Source of the DNA: Nitrospirillum viridazoti CBAmc
GTDB taxonomy: Bacteria; Pseudomonadota; Alphaproteobacteria; Azospirillales; Azospirillaceae
DNA length: 64,000 bases
Assembly (NCBI RefSeq): GCF_000730165.1
Contig: NZ_CP022111.1
Location: 496,001-560,000 of the forward strand
Direction of reading: 5' to 3'
Shown here: positions 35,089-45,678 of the stretch, one piece after another
How positions within the stretch are numbered: the stretch's first letter is position 1
Layout: each line of letters starts with the position of its first letter
Made by a program: the position numbers and the translations under genes
Notes under the pieces: generated by a model
What the model saw: the letters and a program-made list of their open reading frames with translations, nothing else
The model's database searches: none
Told to the model about the DNA's origin: nothing

Positions 35089-35103
35089 TTGTCCGGGGGA
35101 CAA
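35089..35103. promoter_or_regulatory. Inverted repeat in AraC/GST intergenic region
   Basis: TTGTCC-GGG-GGACAA is a perfect 6-3-6 inverted repeat, 72-86 bp upstream of the GST start and about 140 bp from the AraC start. Its position in a divergent promoter region suggests an operator, possibly for the neighbouring AraC regulator, though the symmetry is more typical of dimeric HTH repressors. Confidence 0.45.
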
Positions 35104-35174
35104 CATAGGCCGTGCAGGACGCGGGTTTCCGCGGAAGACTGGGCGGCCTGCCCGCTTCCCCCGGAGACCGCCCC

Positions 35175-35825
35175 ATGTCCGATAAGCCCATGTCCGGCAA
35201 GCCCACGATCATCGGCCGCGCCACGTCCATCAACGTGCGCAAGGTGCTGTGGACCTGCGCCGAGATCGGCCTGGACCACACCTTCGACGGCGATTGGGTG
35301 GGGGAGGCCGCCGTGCGCCGGCGGGATGAGCTGCTGGCCCTCAACCCCAACGGCCAATTCCCGGTGCTGGTGGACCAGGCCGGACCGCTCTGGCAGTCCA
35401 ACGCCATCTGCCGCTACCTGGCCGTGATGGCGGGCCGCGACGATCTGCTGCCCACGGCGCCGCGTCCCCGGGCACTGGTGGAGCAGTGGATGGACTGGCA
35501 GCTGGGGGACCTCAACCCCGCCTGGCGCTATGTCTTCATGGCCCGGGTGAGGCGGGCGCCGGGCTACACCAATGCCGATGAGATCGCAGCCGGCGTGGCT
35601 GCCTGGAACCAGGCCATGGGCTTGCTGGACCGGCAGCTGCAACGCACCGGCACCCATGTCACCGGCCCCACCTTCACCCTGGCGGACATCGTGCTGGCGC
35701 TGTCCGCCAACCGCTGGCGCCTGACCCCCATGGAGCATGCGGATTGCCCGGCGGTGGATGCCTGGCTGGACAGGCTGGCGGCGCGGCCGGGCTTCACCGT
35801 CCACGTGGGGCCTGGCGTGCCGTGA
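35175..35825 (+). CDS. Glutathione S-transferase family protein
   Basis: From ATG 35175 (GGAG 8-11 nt upstream; a second in-frame ATG is at 35190) the protein is 216 residues. The N-terminal thioredoxin-like domain has S-I-N-V-R-K-V-L-W, N-P-N-G-Q-F-P-V-L and Q-S-N-A-I-C-R-Y-L, where the glutathione gamma-Glu site usually reads E-S-x-A-I. Here Gln replaces Glu, as in some other GSTs. The C-terminal helical domain has F-T-L-A-D-I-V-L-A. It is cytoplasmic and likely conjugates or reduces electrophiles. It is divergent from an AraC regulator. Confidence 0.9.
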   Translation: MSDKPMSGKPTIIGRATSINVRKVLWTCAEIGLDHTFDGDWVGEAAVRRRDELLALNPNGQFPVLVDQAGPLWQSNAICRYLAVMAGRDDLLPTAPRPRALVEQWMDWQLGDLNPAWRYVFMARVRRAPGYTNADEIAAGVAAWNQAMGLLDRQLQRTGTHVTGPTFTLADIVLALSANRWRLTPMEHADCPAVDAWLDRLAARPGFTVHVGPGVP

Positions 35826-35884
35826 GGCTTGCGCGCCACGCCGCTGCCACCCATCATTCTCCGCAATGAAGGCAGGGGGTGGGA

Positions 35885-36817
35885 ATGCGGTCCTGGCGAT
35901 TGGCGTTGGTGGGGCTGTTCGCCCTGGGTGGCACGGCGTCGGCGGCCGCACCTGAAATCCGCATTCAGGACGTCATCGACTTCTACCGCGTATATGACGC
36001 CGGCCAGGGCGCGCCCACGGCGGCGGCCTTGCAGGGCTATCTCGACCATGGCAGCGACGGGCTGCGGCAGTTTACCGGCCTGCGTCACCTGACCGGCGAA
36101 TCCATGGCGGCGGCCATGGAAAAGCACCCCAAGATGTTCGCCGACGCCAAGACCTGCCTGGACGTGCTGCCGGCGGTGAAGCGGCGCCTGGCGCAGGCCT
36201 TGCCCCGCCTGGGCCAGATCTATCCCCAGGCCAAGTTCCCGCCCATCACCATCCTGGTGGGCCAGGGCAACACCGGCGGTACCACCAGCGCGTCCGGCGT
36301 ACTGGTGGGGCTGGAGGCGCTGTGCGGCGCCAGCTGGATGGACCCGAATGCCGAGGATCGCTTCGTCCATCTGGTGGCGCATGAATACATCCATGTGCAG
36401 CAGCCGGCGGCCCAGACGGAACCGGAGAATCCCGTGCTCTTGTTTCCCGCCCTGATCGAGGGCGGGGCGGAATTCCTGGCGGAACTGATCTCCGGCGACG
36501 TCGGCTATGTCCGCCTCAAGGCCTGGACCAAGGGCCGGGAGAAGGAGGTGGAGACGCAGTTCGCCGCCGACATGGACACGGCCAACATGAAGCCGTGGCT
36601 GTACAACGGCGTCGGCACAGAGGAACGGCCGGGTGATCTCGCCTACTGGGTCGGCTACCGCATCACCAAGGCCTACTACGTCCACGCCAAGGACAAGCGG
36701 GCGGCCATCGCCCGCATCCTGACCATCGACGCCGACATGGCTAAGGCCTTCCTGGCCGACAGCGGCTGGACGCCGGGCATGGCCCTGCCGGATAAGGTGG
36801 CGCTGCCCAGCCCCTGA
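35885..36817 (+). CDS. Secreted putative zinc metalloprotease (DUF2268-like)
   Basis: From ATG 35885 (AGGGGG upstream; a GTG two codons earlier is also possible) the protein is 310 residues. It has a Sec signal peptide (hydrophobic core, G-T-A-S-A-A-A cleavage). A zinc motif H-E-Y-I-H is at residues 166-170, with E-G-G-A-E starting at residue 192 supplying the likely third ligand, as in gluzincin-like DUF2268 proteins. These are the only recognisable catalytic features; the substrate is unknown. It stands alone between the GST gene and the RND operon. Confidence 0.75.
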   Translation: MRSWRLALVGLFALGGTASAAAPEIRIQDVIDFYRVYDAGQGAPTAAALQGYLDHGSDGLRQFTGLRHLTGESMAAAMEKHPKMFADAKTCLDVLPAVKRRLAQALPRLGQIYPQAKFPPITILVGQGNTGGTTSASGVLVGLEALCGASWMDPNAEDRFVHLVAHEYIHVQQPAAQTEPENPVLLFPALIEGGAEFLAELISGDVGYVRLKAWTKGREKEVETQFAADMDTANMKPWLYNGVGTEERPGDLAYWVGYRITKAYYVHAKDKRAAIARILTIDADMAKAFLADSGWTPGMALPDKVALPSP

Positions 36818-37047
36818 CGCCTCATCCGCCGGCTCCCGCCTCTTGTCATGGCGGTGGGTGCACCCCTCGGTTGGGGGACGGGCAAACCTAAGTAGGGGAT
36901 GAGTCGGGGCCAGATTAAGCGGAGTTAATAAATCGCCCACGCTGGCTAAACCCCGCTGGCGTTAGCGTCCCGCCCAAGGTGCACCAACCCTTGGCCTTGC
37001 GCCCCGTGGCCTTCCGCGACATGCCCCCGACCTGGACGATGCTGCCG

Positions 37048-38472
37048 ATGTCTTCCCCCCTCTCTCATCGCGCCCCCCGGTTCCGCGCCCTCAAGCGGTG
37101 CTGGCTGGCGGGCGCGGCCGCGCTGGCGTTGGCCGGCTGTTCCGTGGGGCCGGATTACCAGCGCCCCGACACCCCGCCGCCGGCGGCCTGGAAGGAGGAT
37201 GCGCCCAAGGTAGGCGCCCCCGCCTGGCCGGCGGCTGACTGGTGGAAGGGCTTCGGCTCCGCCCAGCTGGACGCCTATATCGCCCAGGCGCAGACGGCCA
37301 ACGACGACCTGGCCGCCGCCATGGCGCGGGTGCGTGAGGCCGACGCCCAGGCCCAGGTGGCGGGCGCCGCCCTGCTGCCGTCGGTGGGCGCCAGCGCCGA
37401 TGTCGATCACCAGCGGGCCAAAAGCGCGGGCGCGGCCCAGACCGCCACCGCCCACAGCGTGGGCCTGAACGCCAGTTACGAGCTGGACTTCTGGGGCAAG
37501 AACCGGGCGACGGCCAACGCCGCCCTGGCCACGGCGGACGCCAGCCGTTACGACCTGGAAACGGTGCGCCTGTCGGTGCTGAGCAGCGTGGCCACCAGCT
37601 ATTTCCAATCCCTGGAACTGCGAGAGCAGGTGCGGGTGGCGGAGGACAACCTGGCCAACGGCCAGGCCACGCTGGACGGTCTGCGCCGCCAGGCCGACGC
37701 GGGCATCGCCACGGCGCTGGACGTGGCGCAGCAGGAAACCACCGTCTCCACCCTGAGCGCCAAGCTGCCACCCCTGCGTCAGCAATACCGCCAGTCGGTG
37801 CACGCCCTGGCCATCCTGCTGGGCCGGATGCCGGAGGCGGTGGAGCTGTCGGAAGACGATACCCTGGCCCGGCTGTCGTTGCCCCAGGTGACGCCGGGCC
37901 TGCCCTCCGAACTGCTGGCCCGCCGGCCCGACGTGGCCCAGGCGGAGGCGCTGCTGAAGGCGGCCAACGCCAACATCACCGTGGCCCGCGCCGCCTTCTT
38001 CCCCAGCATCGACCTGACGGCCTCCGGCGGCTATGCCAGCAACGCCCTGTCACACCTGTTCGATCCGGGCAGCGCCCTGTTCTCGCTGGCCGCCGGGCTG
38101 ACCCAGCCCATCTTCGAGGGTGGCGCGCTGGAAGGGCAGTACGCCAACGCCCAGGCCCGCTACGACGAGCTGCTGGCGACATACCGCAAGTCCGTCCGCG
38201 CCGCGTTCGGGAATGTGGAGGACGCGCTGACCGCCGTGCGCGAGACGACGGAGCAACTGGCGCGGCAGGAGCAGGCGACCGCCACGGCGCGCCACGCCTA
38301 TGAACTGGCGCAGGCCCAGATGGCGGCCGGAACCATCACCGTCCTGACGGTGCTCAACACCGAAACCGCCTTGTTCACCGCCAACGATGCCTTGGTCCAG
38401 GCCCGCTTCGCCCGCCTGCAGGCCTTGGTCAGTTTGTACAACGCCCTGGGCGGCGGCTGGAAGCAGAGCTGA
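37048..38472 (+). CDS. Outer-membrane factor lipoprotein of RND efflux system (NodT family)
   Basis: The chosen start, ATG 37048, gives 474 residues and a classical lipoprotein signal (R-A-L-K-R, hydrophobic core, lipobox L-A-G-C); in-frame starts at 37021, 37039 and GTG 36979 exist. The mature protein has two repeated OMF halves with long Ala/Gln-rich helices and [28 protein letters not shown] motifs. It forms the TolC-like trimeric channel through outer membrane and periplasm. It is the first of three pump genes in order OMF, adaptor, permease. Confidence 0.93.
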   Translation: MSSPLSHRAPRFRALKRCWLAGAAALALAGCSVGPDYQRPDTPPPAAWKEDAPKVGAPAWPAADWWKGFGSAQLDAYIAQAQTANDDLAAAMARVREADAQAQVAGAALLPSVGASADVDHQRAKSAGAAQTATAHSVGLNASYELDFWGKNRATANAALATADASRYDLETVRLSVLSSVATSYFQSLELREQVRVAEDNLANGQATLDGLRRQADAGIATALDVAQQETTVSTLSAKLPPLRQQYRQSVHALAILLGRMPEAVELSEDDTLARLSLPQVTPGLPSELLARRPDVAQAEALLKAANANITVARAAFFPSIDLTASGGYASNALSHLFDPGSALFSLAAGLTQPIFEGGALEGQYANAQARYDELLATYRKSVRAAFGNVEDALTAVRETTEQLARQEQATATARHAYELAQAQMAAGTITVLTVLNTETALFTANDALVQARFARLQALVSLYNALGGGWKQS

Positions 38473-38476
38473 CATC

Positions 38477-39685
38477 ATGAGCGAGAACCCCATCTTGAAG
38501 CCTATCCGCATCAGCCGCACCCGCGCCGTCATGGCCGGCCTGGGCGGCGTCTTCATCCTCGCCGCCGCCGGTGCCGAGCTGCTGCCCAGCACCGCCGGCA
38601 AGGCCGCCCCACCGACAGCCAAGGGCGGCGGCGCCGTCGCCGTGGACACGGCCGTGGCCACCCCGGCCGACGCGCCCGTCTATCTGGCGGGCCTGGGCTC
38701 CGTCCAGTCGCTGAACACGGTGACGGTCACCACCCGCGTGGATGGCGCCTTGGACAAGGTCGCCTTCACCGAGGGGCAGACGGTGAAACCGGGCGACCTG
38801 CTGGCGCAGATCGACCCGCGCCTGTACCAGGCGGCGTACGACCAGGCGTTGGCCACCAAGGCCAAGGATGAGGCGCAGCTGGCCAACGCCCGCGCCGATT
38901 TGGAGCGCTACACCCGCCTGGCGCCGCAGAACCTGGCCAGCAAGCAGACGGTGGACACGGCCAAGGCCCAGGTCGACCAGTTGCAGGCCCAGATCAAAAG
39001 CGACCAGGCCGCCATCGACAACGCCAGGACCCAGCTGGACTACACCCGCATCACCTCCCCCATCCAGGGGCGGACGGGCATCCGTCAGGTCGACCCCGGC
39101 AACAACCTGCACGCGGCCAGCGGCACCGGCATTGTGGTGGTGACGCAGATGCAGCCCATCTCCGTCATCTTCACCCTGCCGGAAGAGGACCGCCTGGCCG
39201 TCAGCCAGGCCATGGCCCAGGGGCCCCTGACCGTCACCGCCGTGTCGCGCGACGGCAAGACGGATCTCGCCACCGGCACCGTCATGCTGGTGGACAACCA
39301 GATCGACCCCACCACCGGCACCGTGCGGCTGAAGGCCCAGTTCCCCAACACGGACGAGCATCTATGGCCGGGCCAGTTCGTGAACGTGAAGCTGCTGAAG
39401 CAGACGCGCCGCGGGGCCCTGACCATCCCCAGCGCCGCTTTGCAGCGCGGGCCCAACGGCCTGTACGCCTATGTCGTGAAGCCGGACTCCACGGTGGAGA
39501 TGCGGCCCATCGAGACGGCGGAGACCACCGGCGACACGGTCGTCGTGGCCAAGGGCCTGCAGGCCGGTGAGCGCGTCACCACCAGCAACGCCTATCGCCT
39601 GCAACCGGGCGTCAAGGTGACGGTGGCCGGCGAGGCCAAGACGGCCGACGCCACCCCCACCAATATGGAAGGCAAGCAGCCATGA
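38477..39685 (+). CDS. RND efflux periplasmic adaptor (MdtA-like)
   Basis: From ATG 38477, 4 bp after the OMF stop, the protein is 402 residues. One N-terminal hydrophobic helix anchors it. The lipoyl half-motifs ([10 protein letters not shown]...[14 protein letters not shown] and [16 protein letters not shown]) flank a helical hairpin, followed by beta-barrel and membrane-proximal domains. It resembles MdtA, which works with MdtBC-type pumps. Its stop overlaps the permease start in ATGA. Confidence 0.94.
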   Translation: MSENPILKPIRISRTRAVMAGLGGVFILAAAGAELLPSTAGKAAPPTAKGGGAVAVDTAVATPADAPVYLAGLGSVQSLNTVTVTTRVDGALDKVAFTEGQTVKPGDLLAQIDPRLYQAAYDQALATKAKDEAQLANARADLERYTRLAPQNLASKQTVDTAKAQVDQLQAQIKSDQAAIDNARTQLDYTRITSPIQGRTGIRQVDPGNNLHAASGTGIVVVTQMQPISVIFTLPEEDRLAVSQAMAQGPLTVTAVSRDGKTDLATGTVMLVDNQIDPTTGTVRLKAQFPNTDEHLWPGQFVNVKLLKQTRRGALTIPSAALQRGPNGLYAYVVKPDSTVEMRPIETAETTGDTVVVAKGLQAGERVTTSNAYRLQPGVKVTVAGEAKTADATPTNMEGKQP

Positions 39686-42600
39686 GCCTCTCCAGCCCCT
39701 TCATCACCCGGCCCATCGCCACCTCGCTGCTGATGCTGGGCGTGCTGCTGGTGGGCATGGTGGCCTATCCGCTGCTGCCGGTGGCGCCGCTGCCGCAGGT
39801 GGACTTCCCCACCATCCAGGTCTCGGCCAACCTGCCGGGCGCCAGTCCGGAAACCATGGCGTCCAGCGTGGCGCAGCCGCTGGAAACCCAGTTCGCCGCC
39901 ATCCCCGGCGTCAGCCAGATGACGTCGACCAGCACGCTGGGCAGTACCCAGGTGACCCTTCAGTTCGACCTGAACCGCAACATCGACGCGGCGGCGCAGG
40001 ATGTGCAGACCGCCATCGACGCTGCCGGCGGCCAGTTGCCCAAGAACCTGCCGTCGCCGCCGACCTACCGCAAGATCAACCCGGCCGACAGCTCCATCCT
40101 GGTGTACTCGGTCCACTCCGACAACCTGCCCCTGACCACGGTGGACGATTTCGCCGAGAACGTCATCGCCCAGCGCCTGTCCCAGATTCCGGGCGTGGGC
40201 CAGGTCTCCATCGGCGGCCAGCAGAAGCCCGCCGTGCGCGTGCAGGTGGATCCGGCCAAGATCGCGGCCCTGGGCATCCAGCTTGAGGACATAGCCGCCG
40301 TCATCCCCACGGCCACGGTCAACGCGCCCAAGGGTTCCATCAACGGCATCGCCCACAACTTCGTCATCTACAACAACGACCAGCTGTTGAAGGCGGAGCC
40401 GTGGAACGACGTCATCGTCGCCTACAAGAACGGGGCGCCCGTGCGCATCCGCGACATCGGCGTGGCGGTGGACGGGCCGGAGAACAACCAGCTGCTGGCC
40501 TGGCAGAACAACGGCCCCGGCATCATCCTGCAGGTGTTCAAGCAGCCCGGCGCCAACATCATCGACATCGTGTCGAAGGTGGAGGACATGCTGCCCCAGG
40601 TCATGGCGGCGGTGCCCCCGGGCGTGAAGATGGACAAGGTCATCGACCGCACCACCACCATCAAGGCTTCGGTGGAGGATGTCCAGTTCACCCTGCTGCT
40701 GACCATCTTCCTGGTGGTCATGGTCATCTTCCTGTTCCTGCGCAACCTGTGGGCCACGCTGATCCCCGGCGTGACCGTGCCGCTGGCCCTGTTCGGCACC
40801 GCGGCGCTGATGTACCTGCTGGGCTTCAGCCTGGACAACCTGTCGCTGATGGGCCTGACCATCGCCGTGGGCTTCGTCGTCGACGACGCCATCGTGATGG
40901 TGGAGAACATCTACCGTCACATCGAGGAGGGCATGTCGCCCAAGGAGGCGGCGCTGAAGGGCGCCGGGGAGATCGGCTTCACCATCATGTCCATTAGCGT
41001 GTCGCTGGTGGCCGTGTTCATCCCGCTGCTGCTGATGGGCGGCATCGTCGGCCGGCTGATGCGCGAATTCGCCATCACCGTCACCATGACCATCGCCGTC
41101 TCCGCCTTCGTCTCGCTGACCCTGTCGCCGATGATGAGCGCCCTGTTCCTGAAGGATGAAAAGCACGCCCGCCACGGCAGGGCCTACCTGTTCATCGAGG
41201 GCTGCTTCGACTGGCTGGTGGCCAAGTACGGCCGGGGCCTGGACTTCGTGCTGCGGCACCAGCGCCTGACCCTGATGGTGTTCTTCGCCACGGTGGCGGC
41301 CACCGGCGTGCTGTACGTCGCCATCCCCAAGGGCTTCTTCCCCCAGCAGGACACCGGCATCATCGCTGGCCTGGCCGACGCCTCGCAGGACGTGTCCTTC
41401 AACGAGATGGTGCGGCTGCAGCACCAGCTGACCGATGTCGTGGCGCAGGATCCGGACGTGGCCGCCTGGGCGACATCCGTCGGTGGCGGTGGGCGGCCCA
41501 TCAACAACGGCTTCATCGTCATCAGCCTGAAGCCACGCAACCAGCGCACCGCCACCGCCGACCAGATCATCGCCCGGCTGCGGCCCAAGCTGGCCAAGGT
41601 CAAGGGGGCGACCCTGTTCCTGCAGGCCAGCCAGGATCTGAACGTGGGCGGCCGTCTGGCCCGCACCCAGTACCAGTACACCCTGCAGGACGCCGACCTG
41701 GGTGAGCTGAACGACTGGGCGCCCAAGCTGCTGGACAAGCTCAAGGGCCTGCCCCAGCTGCGCGACGTCGCCACCGACCAGCAGACCAACGGCACCACCC
41801 TGAACCTGGTGATCGACCGCGACCAGGCCGCCCGCTTCGGCATCCAACCTTCGTTGATCGACAGCACCCTCTATGACGCCTTCGGCCAGCGCCAGGTGAC
41901 CCAGTATTTCACCCAGCTGAACAGCTATCACGTGGTGCTGGAGATCACGCCGGAGCTGCAGTCCAACCCGGACACCCTGAACAAGCTGTACATCAAGTCA
42001 CCCGTGACCGGTCAGCAGGTGCCGCTGTCCACCTTCGTGAAGTACGACACCAACCATGTGAACTTCCTGTCCATCAACCATCTGGGCCAGTTCCCGGCGG
42101 TGACCCTGTCGTTCAACCTGGCGCCCGGCGTATCCCTAGGCGAGGCGGTGCAGGTCATCCAGCAGGCCCAGGCGGAGATGGGCATGCCCTCTTCGGTCAA
42201 CGGCACCTTCCAGGGTACGGCCCAGGCCTTCCAGGCCTCGCTGGCGACCCAACCCTACCTGATCGCCGCGGCGCTGGTGGCCGTCTACATCATCCTGGGC
42301 ATGCTGTATGAAAGCTACATCCACCCGCTGACCATCTTGTCCACCCTGCCGTCGGCGGGCGTGGGGGCCCTGCTGATGCTCATGATCTTCCACTACGACC
42401 TGTCGGTCATCGCGCTCATCGGCATCATCCTGCTTATCGGCATCGTGAAGAAGAACGGCATCATGATGGTGGACTTCGCCATCCAGGCGGAACGGGAACA
42501 GCACATGGCCCCCATCGAGTCCATCCGCCAGGCCTGCCTGCTGCGCTTCCGCCCCATCATGATGACCACCATGGCGGCCCTGCTGGGCGCCCTGCCGCTG

Positions 42601-42816
42601 ATGCTGGAGAACGGCACGGGCTCCGAACTGCGCAAGCCGCTGGGCATCACCATGGTGGGCGGCCTGATCCTGAGCCAGATCCTGACCCTGTTCACCACGC
42701 CGGTGGTCTACCTCTACCTGGACCGGGTGAACGACTGGCTGAGCCGCCGGGGCAAGGCCAAGACGGCGCATGAAGGTCACGTCCGGCCGCACGCGGCCCT
42801 GGGCACCGGCGATTGA
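39682..42816 (+). CDS. RND multidrug efflux permease (MdtB/MdtC-like)
   Basis: The 1044-residue protein has the 12-helix RND plan with two large periplasmic loops. The proton-relay Asp pair is present in [12 protein letters not shown], with the Lys partner in [14 protein letters not shown]. It begins [15 protein letters not shown], as MdtB/MdtC-type pumps do. As a single permease it should be a homotrimer. It is encoded directly after its adaptor and directly before a two-component system, which probably regulates it. Confidence 0.95.
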   Translation: MSLSSPFITRPIATSLLMLGVLLVGMVAYPLLPVAPLPQVDFPTIQVSANLPGASPETMASSVAQPLETQFAAIPGVSQMTSTSTLGSTQVTLQFDLNRNIDAAAQDVQTAIDAAGGQLPKNLPSPPTYRKINPADSSILVYSVHSDNLPLTTVDDFAENVIAQRLSQIPGVGQVSIGGQQKPAVRVQVDPAKIAALGIQLEDIAAVIPTATVNAPKGSINGIAHNFVIYNNDQLLKAEPWNDVIVAYKNGAPVRIRDIGVAVDGPENNQLLAWQNNGPGIILQVFKQPGANIIDIVSKVEDMLPQVMAAVPPGVKMDKVIDRTTTIKASVEDVQFTLLLTIFLVVMVIFLFLRNLWATLIPGVTVPLALFGTAALMYLLGFSLDNLSLMGLTIAVGFVVDDAIVMVENIYRHIEEGMSPKEAALKGAGEIGFTIMSISVSLVAVFIPLLLMGGIVGRLMREFAITVTMTIAVSAFVSLTLSPMMSALFLKDEKHARHGRAYLFIEGCFDWLVAKYGRGLDFVLRHQRLTLMVFFATVAATGVLYVAIPKGFFPQQDTGIIAGLADASQDVSFNEMVRLQHQLTDVVAQDPDVAAWATSVGGGGRPINNGFIVISLKPRNQRTATADQIIARLRPKLAKVKGATLFLQASQDLNVGGRLARTQYQYTLQDADLGELNDWAPKLLDKLKGLPQLRDVATDQQTNGTTLNLVIDRDQAARFGIQPSLIDSTLYDAFGQRQVTQYFTQLNSYHVVLEITPELQSNPDTLNKLYIKSPVTGQQVPLSTFVKYDTNHVNFLSINHLGQFPAVTLSFNLAPGVSLGEAVQVIQQAQAEMGMPSSVNGTFQGTAQAFQASLATQPYLIAAALVAVYIILGMLYESYIHPLTILSTLPSAGVGALLMLMIFHYDLSVIALIGIILLIGIVKKNGIMMVDFAIQAEREQHMAPIESIRQACLLRFRPIMMTTMAALLGALPLMLENGTGSELRKPLGITMVGGLILSQILTLFTTPVVYLYLDRVNDWLSRRGKAKTAHEGHVRPHAALGTGD

Positions 42817-42829
42817 GGGGGACGCTGTC

Positions 42830-43513
42830 ATGAAGGTGCTGCTGGTCGAGGATAACGAACGGGTGTCGCGCTTCGTCGTGAAGGGATTGCGCGAGGCGGG
42901 ACACACCGTGGAGCACGTCGACAACGGGCGGGACGGCATGTTCCTGGCGACGGGCGAACCCTTCGACGTCATCGTCATGGACCGCATGCTGCCGGGCGAC
43001 ATCGATGGCCTGACCATCATCGAGACCCTGCGCAAGATGGGCACGCAGACGCCGGTCCTGATCCTCAGCGCGCTCAGCAGCGTGGATGAGCGCATCAAGG
43101 GCCTGCGCAGCGGCGGCGACGATTACCTGACCAAGCCCTTCGCCTTCGGCGAGCTGCTGGCGCGCCTGGATGCGCTGATGCGCCGGTCACCCACCGGCGC
43201 CGTGCCGGAAACCAGCCTGGCGGTGGGGGACCTGCGCATGAACCTGCTGTCGCGCAAGGTGACCCGGGGCGAGCGGGTCATCACCCTGCAGAACCAGGAG
43301 TTCAAGCTGCTGGAGTACCTGATGCGCCACGTCGACCAGGTGGTGACCCGCACCATGCTGCTCGAAGGCGTCTGGGGGTATCACTTCGACCCCCAGACCA
43401 ACGTGGTCGATGTGCACATCAGCAAGCTGCGCCAGAAGATCGAGGGGGAGGGGGAGCCGCCGCTGCTGCGCACGGTGCGCAACGCCGGCTACATGATGAC
43501 GGCGGGCGGCTGA
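42830..43513 (+). CDS. OmpR-family response regulator
   Basis: From ATG 42830 (GAGGGGG site; an upstream in-frame start inside the pump gene is rejected) the protein is 227 residues. The receiver domain has the acidic pocket E-D-N, phospho-acceptor Asp51 in V-M-D-R-M-L-P and Lys in L-T-K-P-F. The C-terminal winged helix ends with V-D-V-H-I-S-K-L-R-Q-K-I and R-N-A-G-Y-M. It is one nucleotide away from the kinase gene and 14 bp after the pump gene, so pump control or autoregulation by this pair is likely. Confidence 0.95.
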   Translation: MKVLLVEDNERVSRFVVKGLREAGHTVEHVDNGRDGMFLATGEPFDVIVMDRMLPGDIDGLTIIETLRKMGTQTPVLILSALSSVDERIKGLRSGGDDYLTKPFAFGELLARLDALMRRSPTGAVPETSLAVGDLRMNLLSRKVTRGERVITLQNQEFKLLEYLMRHVDQVVTRTMLLEGVWGYHFDPQTNVVDVHISKLRQKIEGEGEPPLLRTVRNAGYMMTAGG

Positions 43514-43514
43514 C

Positions 43515-44882
43515 ATGGCGCCGGCCCCCGCGTCACCCCTGCGCTCCTCCGCCTACACCCTGGCGTTCAGCTATGTGCTGCTGGGGCTGGTGACCCTGGT
43601 GCTGTTCGCCGCCCCCCTGGGCTATGCCTGGCGGGTCACCATCGACGACGGCCGCACCGAGATCCTGCAGGAGGACGCGCAGCGCTTCACCGAGGTGTTC
43701 CGCCAGCGTGGGCCCGATGGGTTGGTGGCCTTCCTCAATGAGCGCATGAGCATGCAGATCGCGGCGGAGCGCCTGCTGCTGCTGACGGACGCGGCGCACA
43801 CCGTGCTGGCGGGCAACCTCCCGGCCTGGCCCGGCGACTTCCCCGAACGGCAGGGCGTCTACAACGCCCCCATCAAGCTGAGCGGCCGGACGGTGCAGGC
43901 GCGTCTGGTGCATGTGGTGCTGCCCGGCGGCTATCACCTGGTGGTGGCGCGCGACATGGCCCACTTCCGCCCCCTGGAGCAGCGCTTCTGGTACAGCCTG
44001 CTGGCGGCCATGGGCGTCCTGCTGCTGCTGGGCATGCTGGGCGGCTTCCTCATCCGCCGGGCGGTGCTGCGCCGCATCGACGATCTCAGCCGCACCGCCA
44101 CCGGCATCGTCCTGGGCGACCTGTCGCGCCGCCTGCCCACCACCCGGGGGCAGGACGAGTTCAACACCCTGTCGCGCACCATCAACGGTATGCTGGACCA
44201 GATCGAGCAGCTGGTGCACGGCGTGCGCAACGTCTCCAACGCCATCGCCCACGATCTGCGCACGCCCCTGGCGGAGCTGCGGTCGCGGCTGGAGGAGGTG
44301 AGCGTCACCCGTCCGCCCCTGGCCGAGACCTATGCCGAGGTGGACGGGGCGGTGGCCGACGTCGACCGTGTCATCGGCATCTTCAACGCCCTGCTGCGCC
44401 TGGCGGAGATCGACACCGGCGCCCGCCGCTCCGGCTTTGCCGAGGTCAATGTGGCGGAGGTCGCGGCCGGGGCCGTGGAATTCTACCTGCCGGCGGCGGA
44501 ACTGAGGGGCGTTTCCCTGACCTTCCGGGGCGACCAGGGCATGATGACCATCCTGGGGGACCCGGTCCTGCTGGCCCAGGCCGTGGGCAACCTGATCGAT
44601 AACGCCCTGAAGTTCACGCCCGAGGGCGGCGCCATCATGGTGGAAGTGACCAGCGGTGCCGATGGCAAGGTCGAGATGTCGGTGAGCGACAACGGCCCCG
44701 GCATCCCGGACGAGGAAAAGCCAAGGGTGACGGAGCGCTTCTATCGTGGCGACATGGGCCGCGGCACCCCCGGCGTGGGCCTGGGCCTCAGCCTGGTCAG
44801 CGCCGTCGCGAAGCTGCACGGCGGCGCCTTCGACCTGGCGGACAATCACCCGGGGCTTAAGGCGCGGATGCGGTTGGCTTAG
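43515..44882 (+). CDS. Sensor histidine kinase
   Basis: The 455-residue kinase has two membrane helices (about residues 17-40 and 165-185) enclosing a periplasmic sensor, a HAMP linker (L-R-R-I-D-D-L-S-R-T), and the H-box with His246 in A-I-A-H-D-L-R-T-P-L. The ATPase domain follows, with N-box N-L-I-D-N-A-L-K-F-T, G1 D-N-G-P-G-I-P and G2 G-V-G-L-G-L-S-L-V. It is the partner of the adjacent response regulator. Its stop overlaps the convergent PfpI-family gene by 4 bp. The sensed signal may be an envelope stress or pump substrate (inference). Confidence 0.94.
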   Translation: MAPAPASPLRSSAYTLAFSYVLLGLVTLVLFAAPLGYAWRVTIDDGRTEILQEDAQRFTEVFRQRGPDGLVAFLNERMSMQIAAERLLLLTDAAHTVLAGNLPAWPGDFPERQGVYNAPIKLSGRTVQARLVHVVLPGGYHLVVARDMAHFRPLEQRFWYSLLAAMGVLLLLGMLGGFLIRRAVLRRIDDLSRTATGIVLGDLSRRLPTTRGQDEFNTLSRTINGMLDQIEQLVHGVRNVSNAIAHDLRTPLAELRSRLEEVSVTRPPLAETYAEVDGAVADVDRVIGIFNALLRLAEIDTGARRSGFAEVNVAEVAAGAVEFYLPAAELRGVSLTFRGDQGMMTILGDPVLLAQAVGNLIDNALKFTPEGGAIMVEVTSGADGKVEMSVSDNGPGIPDEEKPRVTERFYRGDMGRGTPGVGLGLSLVSAVAKLHGGAFDLADNHPGLKARMRLA

Positions 44883-45571
44883 GGCGACATGCGGCGGGCG
44901 TACTCCTCCACCTCCGCCATGCGCTTGGGCAGGATGGCGCCGTATAACTCATCCACCCGCTGCCTCACCTCCGGCCGCGCCAGTTCCGGGCGGCCGCCGG
45001 CGAAGGGCGGCTCGGGCGCGTATTCCAGCATCAGCAGCAGGGCCTCCGCCGCGTCGGGCCCCACGATCTCGGCGGCCACGGTGAAGGCGAAGTCCAGGCC
45101 GGCGGTGACGCCGCCGCCGGTGATGATGTCGCCGTCGCGCACCACACGGCCGGAATCGGGAATGGCGCCGAACCGGGCCAGCTGGCCGCGCCAGGCCCAA
45201 TGGCAGGCCGCCCGCTTGCCCTTCAGCAAGCCGGCCCCGGCCAGGACCAGCGACCCCGTGCAGACCGAGGTCAGGTAGCGGGCGCCCTCGGCCAGGCGGC
45301 GCACCTGGGCCATGGTTTCGATGTCGTTCAGCACGGCGGCGATGCCCATGCCGCCGGGGATGAACAGCAGGTCGCAGGCCGCAATGTCGGCCAGCCGCTC
45401 CGTCCCTTCGAACCGCAGGCCCTCGTGCGAGGCGATGGTGCCGCCGGTGGCGGACGCCACGCGGGTGGTGATGCCGGGCAGGCGGCTGAACACCTGGTGC
45501 GGGGCGGTGAAGTCCAATTGGGTCATGAGGGGGAAGACGACTTCCACGACGGTGAAGGCGGGCTGGCTCAT
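44879..45571 (-). CDS. DJ-1/PfpI family protein, isonitrile hydratase-like
   Basis: From ATG 45571 (GGAG 8 nt upstream) the protein is 230 residues. The nucleophile-elbow Cys104 lies in S-V-C-T-G-S-L-V-L-A-G-A-G-L-L-K-G-K-R-A, followed by C-H-W, and Asp20 is in L-D-F-T-A-P. The Asp/Cys pair and H-W segment match cyclohexyl-isocyanide hydratases, which turn isonitriles into N-formamides. A general glyoxalase or chaperone role in the DJ-1 superfamily is the alternative. It is divergent from a GlxA-type regulator, the usual pairing for such enzymes. Confidence 0.85.
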   Translation of the reverse strand: MSQPAFTVVEVVFPLMTQLDFTAPHQVFSRLPGITTRVASATGGTIASHEGLRFEGTERLADIAACDLLFIPGGMGIAAVLNDIETMAQVRRLAEGARYLTSVCTGSLVLAGAGLLKGKRAACHWAWRGQLARFGAIPDSGRVVRDGDIITGGGVTAGLDFAFTVAAEIVGPDAAEALLLMLEYAPEPPFAGGRPELARPEVRQRVDELYGAILPKRMAEVEEYARRMSP

Positions 45572-45678
45572 GGGAAAGCTCCAAGCTGACGGCACGGGAT
45601 GGCCCAACGGTGCTCTCGACAAGCCCTGGCAGCAATGCCATAAATCCCACCTTTTCTGCCAATGACGGTACAACGCCC

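Noticed and set aside
39592-41931. 779-codon open frame antisense to the RND permease
   Set aside because: High-GC coding strands leave long antisense frames open; its composition is His/Gly/Gln-rich with no domain, and the plus-strand pump gene is unambiguous.
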